53,247 nucleotides of DNA from positions 1 to 53,247 of the forward strand of contig CABVRO010000009.1 in the NCBI GenBank assembly GCA_902500715.1, given 5' to 3'. This document shows positions 50,875 to 53,247 of this stretch, in pieces. The notes under the pieces were generated by a model. That model did not search any database. It had not been told where the DNA came from and saw only the letters and a program-made list of their open reading frames with translations. The first letter of the stretch is position 1. Each line of letters opens with the position of its first letter. Origin of the DNA: an uncultured Nitrospira sp. (GTDB taxonomy: Bacteria > Nitrospirota > Nitrospiria > Nitrospirales > Nitrospiraceae). The position numbers and the translations under genes were made by a program.

Positions 50875-51429
50875 TCAGTGCCCTTCTTTGGCGACGATGT
50901 GAGTGGGAATACCGTCCAGACTCAGGTGATTCTTTTCTTCCCGGTACCGCCTCAATCCCTCCTCGCCTTTCTTCTCGGCCCAGGCGCTGAGCAACTCCCG
51001 GTCGCCGAGGTACGACAAATAGGGCACTGCCATGCCGCAGGACGTTTGCACGAGGTCGAGAGTCACGTCGAAAATCTGACGGGCGCCGGGCAACGGCGGG
51101 AAAAGGCCAAGCAACTCCTGCCACTCGGAGTCGCCCTTGTGCACCACCTTCGCCCTGCCATAGAGCCGCAGGATCAGCGGCTGGCCCTCGAAGGCGCAGA
51201 ACATGATCGTCATACGCGGGTCATGTTGTACATGGGCCGAGGATTCGTTACCGCTCCCGGTGGCGTTGAGCCATGCCACGTGAGCGGGGCCGAGCACCCG
51301 AAACGAGTCCATGCCTTTCGGCGACACATTCACCCGGCTCTCCGCCGTGGCCGTCCCGACAAAGAACACCTTCTGTGCGGTGATGAATTCGATATGGGGC
51401 TTTGACAGTTCCTTGTATCGTTGAGCCAC
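50875..51429 (-). CDS. Pyridoxamine 5'-phosphate oxidase-like (split-barrel) protein
   Basis: A 184-residue protein starting at GTG 51429 with GGGAGGT about 8 bp upstream. The pattern HIEFITAQKVFFVGTATAESRVNVSPKGMDSFRVLGPAHVAWLNATGSGNESSAHVQHDPRMTIMFCAFEGQPLILRLYGRAKVV is the PNPOx-like FMN/F420-binding split barrel. The C-terminal half (DLVQTSCGMAVPYLSYLGDRELLSAWAEKKGEEGLRRYREEKN) is characteristic of a subgroup annotated only as PNPOx family. Probably a flavin-binding oxidoreductase; substrate unknown. It is followed upstream by a DUF5069 gene 58 bp away. Confidence 0.93.
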   Translation of the reverse strand: MAQRYKELSKPHIEFITAQKVFFVGTATAESRVNVSPKGMDSFRVLGPAHVAWLNATGSGNESSAHVQHDPRMTIMFCAFEGQPLILRLYGRAKVVHKGDSEWQELLGLFPPLPGARQIFDVTLDLVQTSCGMAVPYLSYLGDRELLSAWAEKKGEEGLRRYREEKNHLSLDGIPTHIVAKEGH

Positions 51430-51487
51430 CGTTGTCCACCTCCCTCATCCTCTCTGGACTGAAATCCTCGCCCCGAGGGGCCTACGC

Positions 51488-51976
51488 TCAGAAACTTCTT
51501 TTCTCGACATCTGCAGAGCCACCCCGTGCGGGGACGGCAAGCCGGCCTTCGTCCATATCGATGAGATCGAGCAGGCTCACGAGGGCACAATCGATTTGGG
51601 CCGCCAGTTCAGGCACGGTCGATTGCAGATAGCGCAGGACACGGCCGGCGGGCCGATAGCCCTCAACTTCGGCGGCCCACCGCTGTTTCTCTTCGGCGGA
51701 ATGTCCTGTCGCATGCTTCACGACCCACTGCGCCACCGGCTCATCCGTCTCGCAGGAGAGGATGACTGCTCGTAGGTTCTCCCCTTCCAACCCCGTAAAG
51801 GCAAGGAATCGCCCATCGAGCGTGACTCCGCGATGCAGCAGATTCCGATGATACGCCGCCGGAAGCTCGCCTCGTGCCTGTGCGCGCACCTTGTCGATCA
51901 AGCGCGGGAGGATGATATACCCATCCAACGTCTCCCGCGGAGAGCGGAGCGCAACGAGCGGGTTGAACGCCGTCAT
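51488..51976 (-). CDS. DUF5069 domain protein
   Basis: A 162-residue cytoplasmic protein with GGGAGG before the ATG. LRSPRETLDGYIILPRLIDKVRAQARGELPAAYHRNLL is the DUF5069 N-terminal signature (P-R-S-P-R-E-x-L-G-G-Y, L-x-R-x-I-D-K-x-R-A). The rest (FLAFTGLEGENLRAVILSCETDEPVAQWVVKHATGHSAEEKQRWAAEVE) fits the same family. Function unknown. It precedes the PNPOx-like gene by 58 bp in the same direction, so they are probably co-transcribed. Confidence 0.92.
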   Translation of the reverse strand: MTAFNPLVALRSPRETLDGYIILPRLIDKVRAQARGELPAAYHRNLLHRGVTLDGRFLAFTGLEGENLRAVILSCETDEPVAQWVVKHATGHSAEEKQRWAAEVEGYRPAGRVLRYLQSTVPELAAQIDCALVSLLDLIDMDEGRLAVPARGGSADVEKRSF

Positions 51977-52151
51977 GATTGCCTGCCTCCCTCCGTTTCG
52001 ACCTGTCGATGGTACGCACGCAAGACCGAAGCCGTTCTCCCTCCTGTTTGACGATCGGAATTCTGGCGGGGTGGAGCGACACTGTCAATCGACAGGCGTT
52101 CATCACGGTCGACGCCGGCCGCAGCAGTTGTTTTAGGCGGGATACTATGCT

Positions 52152-52721
52152 GTGATCAATATGATGGACGCCTCTCCGACACTCCGTACTCAACGGTTGA
52201 TTCTCCGGCAATTCCAGGCCTCCGATGCCGATACCGTGCAACGTCTGGCAGGGGTAAAGGAAGTCGCCGCAGGCACGTTTCTCCCTCACCCCTACGACCT
52301 CGAAGCGGCCACAAAATGGATCGCTCAACAACAGGAGAATTTCGCCGCGGGTAACACCATCGCGTTGGCCATCGTCCTCGCTCAAGAGGAACAACTCATC
52401 GGTTCAATCGGGATGGAGATTGCCCGCGAGCACCAACTTGCGCGACTGAGCTACTGGTTAGGCGTTGCTTACTGGAACCAAGGCTACTGCACCGAAGCCC
52501 TACAGGCAGTTCTCGACTACGGCTTCACCCGCCTGTCGCTCCATCGCATCTACGCCCCGCACTTTCACAACAACCCGGCCTCAGGGCGTGTCTTACGAAA
52601 AGTCGGGATGACCCACGAAGGCCGCATGCGCGAGCACTACATCCGCTTCGGCCAATTTGTGGATGTGGTGATCTACGGGATGTTACGAGAGGAGTTTCTG
52701 AACCGTCGCCGCGGAGCGTGA
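52152..52721 (+). CDS. GNAT-family N-acetyltransferase (RimJ/RimL-like)
   Basis: An acetyltransferase of up to 189 residues. LRTQRLILRQFQASDADTVQRLAG is the RimJ-type start; ALAIVLAQEEQLIGSIGMEI, ARLSYWLGVAYWNQGYCTEALQAVLDYGFTRLSLHRIYAPHFHNNPASGRVLRKVGMTHEGRMREHYIRFGQFVDVVIYGMLREEF carries the acetyl-CoA loop region (Q-G-Y-x-T-E-A) and the conserved N-x-x-S-x-x-x-L-x-K-x-G-M. It would acetylate a protein N-terminus or a small amine. GTG 52152 or ATG 52161/52164 may be the start; no strong ribosome binding site separates them. Stands alone. Confidence 0.92.
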   Translation: MINMMDASPTLRTQRLILRQFQASDADTVQRLAGVKEVAAGTFLPHPYDLEAATKWIAQQQENFAAGNTIALAIVLAQEEQLIGSIGMEIAREHQLARLSYWLGVAYWNQGYCTEALQAVLDYGFTRLSLHRIYAPHFHNNPASGRVLRKVGMTHEGRMREHYIRFGQFVDVVIYGMLREEFLNRRRGA

Positions 52722-52832
52722 GTCGGAGATGACACCTTCGCTTCCACCCTTTCAACTCATCTTTTCAACCCATTTTCACGGCATTTCATCGTATCGCGCG
52801 TAATCGCCTGCCTCCGTTTCATCCACTCACAG

Positions 52833-52879
52833 GTATCTACGTATCATCTCAGATACAGAACCGGTATCGGTTTGGATAC
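52833..52879. promoter_or_regulatory. GTATC-N6-GATAC operator pair (candidate sigma-54 upstream activator site)
   Basis: Two complete dyads, GTATC-ATCTCA-GATAC at 52841-52856 and GTATC-GGTTTG-GATAC at 52864-52879, lie 7 bp apart, with an extra GTATC at 52833. The six-base gap is the same as at 11490-11516. The cluster is about 86 bp upstream of the sigma-54 promoter at 52966. Confidence 0.6.
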
Positions 52880-52965
52880 GGTTACGTTGTGTCAGGAAAA
52901 GACAGAGCCAGAACAGCGCATGGTAAGAGCGGAATATTGCTTCAGTCCGACCGCACACATCTCGA

Positions 52966-52981
52966 TGGCATTCGACTTGCT
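52966..52981 (+). promoter_or_regulatory. Sigma-54 (-24/-12) promoter of the right-edge gene
   Basis: TGGCATTCGACTTGCT keeps GG and GC exactly ten bases apart and fits the TGGCAY-N5-TTGCW consensus. It lies 81 bp upstream of the ATG at 53063. It is nearly the same as the element at 11645-11660. Confidence 0.72.
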
Positions 52982-53062
52982 GTCCAATCAACTTGGATCG
53001 TCGCAAAGGCCGCGCGAAAAACGGTCCCTGTCATCTCCAAACTCTTCAAGAGAGGAGATTCT

Positions 53063-53247
53063 ATGCCGGACGACAACGTGATCGCAGTCGGCGACAAAGA
53101 TTTATTGTTAACGCCTGGCCAAGACCTGGTACTCCAAGACCGGGATGGCCGCAAGCGGCTTCGACTGGACGCGGCGACCGGAACCATCAGCATACGTACG
53201 GCGGAAGGCAAGCTGGTGTTGTTGTTGGAGGCCGAGCGCGCCAACGT
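53063..53247 (+). CDS. Unrecognised gene running off the right edge (5' part only)
   Basis: Starts at ATG 53063 with AGAGGAG about 6 bp upstream and stays open to the last base (61 codons). The visible part begins MPDDNVIAVGDKDLLLTPGQ and is made of short alternating strands (DLVLQDRDGRKRLRLDAATGTISIRT, GKLVLLLEAERA), suggesting a repetitive beta structure. No signal peptide is seen. I do not recognise the family. It is controlled by the sigma-54 promoter at 52966 and shares its operator type with the DUF2235 gene. Confidence 0.7.
   Translation, partial: MPDDNVIAVGDKDLLLTPGQDLVLQDRDGRKRLRLDAATGTISIRTAEGKLVLLLEAERAN

Noticed and set aside
1..53247. CRISPR arrays, rRNA genes, prophage or integrase genes
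   Set aside because: No regularly spaced direct repeats, rRNA-like segments or integrase motifs were found when reading the window.

Overview
The window looks like part of a chromosome of a Nitrospira-type bacterium (phylum Nitrospirota). I infer this from the gene mix: two RND efflux operons with NodT-type outer-membrane lipoproteins, an ECF42-type sigma factor with its YCII/DGPF proteins, a hemerythrin / NnrS-like / MIP18 group, a stand-alone branching enzyme, many small orphan lipoproteins, and moderately high GC. It is gram-negative, since it has outer-membrane factors, lipoproteins and a type I secretion system. No rRNA, phage or CRISPR array is visible. There is one tRNA (Glu, TTC).

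Layout. (1) 1-6464, minus strand: a type I secretion operon in the order DUF3467-like protein, ABC exporter with a degenerate C39 domain, HlyD adaptor, exported protein of unknown function, and a lipase-like cargo that runs off the left edge. (2) 6832-15117, mostly plus strand: a lipocalin lipoprotein, tRNA-Glu (minus), glgB, two small lipoproteins, a DUF2235 (Tle1-like) hydrolase behind a sigma-54 promoter, a PilZ protein and small orphan proteins. (3) 15285-21086, minus: a complete RND tripartite pump. (4) 21409-31459, minus: an ECF42-like cluster of DUF1579, SRPBCC, YCII (three copies), DoxX, VOC (two copies), MoaD/ThiS-like and BNR-repeat genes, with the sigma factor at its upstream end. 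It is interrupted at 27.9-30.2 kb by a foreign-looking patch: an Mrr endonuclease gene broken by a stop codon, a ParDE-like toxin-antitoxin pair, a partial copy of the sigma gene, and a 196-bp element with perfect terminal inverted repeats. (5) 31520-33568, minus: MIP18, NnrS-like and hemerythrin proteins, a likely nitric-oxide or Fe-S stress group. (6) 33613-39649, minus: a second RND operon carrying an embedded STAS protein. (7) 39930-44068, minus: a TerB-COQ4-like fusion, a small CxxC protein and a three-GAF sigma-54 activator. (8) 44289-46611, plus: LemA and a DUF2207 protein. (9) 46647-53247: a large GT-C-like membrane protein fused to a probable alpha/alpha-barrel domain, a PNPOx-like protein, a DUF5069 protein, a GNAT acetyltransferase, and the start of an unrecognised gene behind a second sigma-54 promoter.

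The strongest regulatory signal is a matched pair of sigma-54 promoters (11645 and 52966). Each has upstream copies of the dyad GTATC-N6-GATAC, so the DUF2235 hydrolase and the right-edge gene look like members of one regulon. The most unusual structural signal is a family of roughly 120-bp palindromic elements (24635, 25231, plus remnants) that sit against stop codons and whose arms differ in sequence but stay self-complementary. Two real genes run off the window edges (1-1483 and 53063-53247); both were found by translating the edges by hand.
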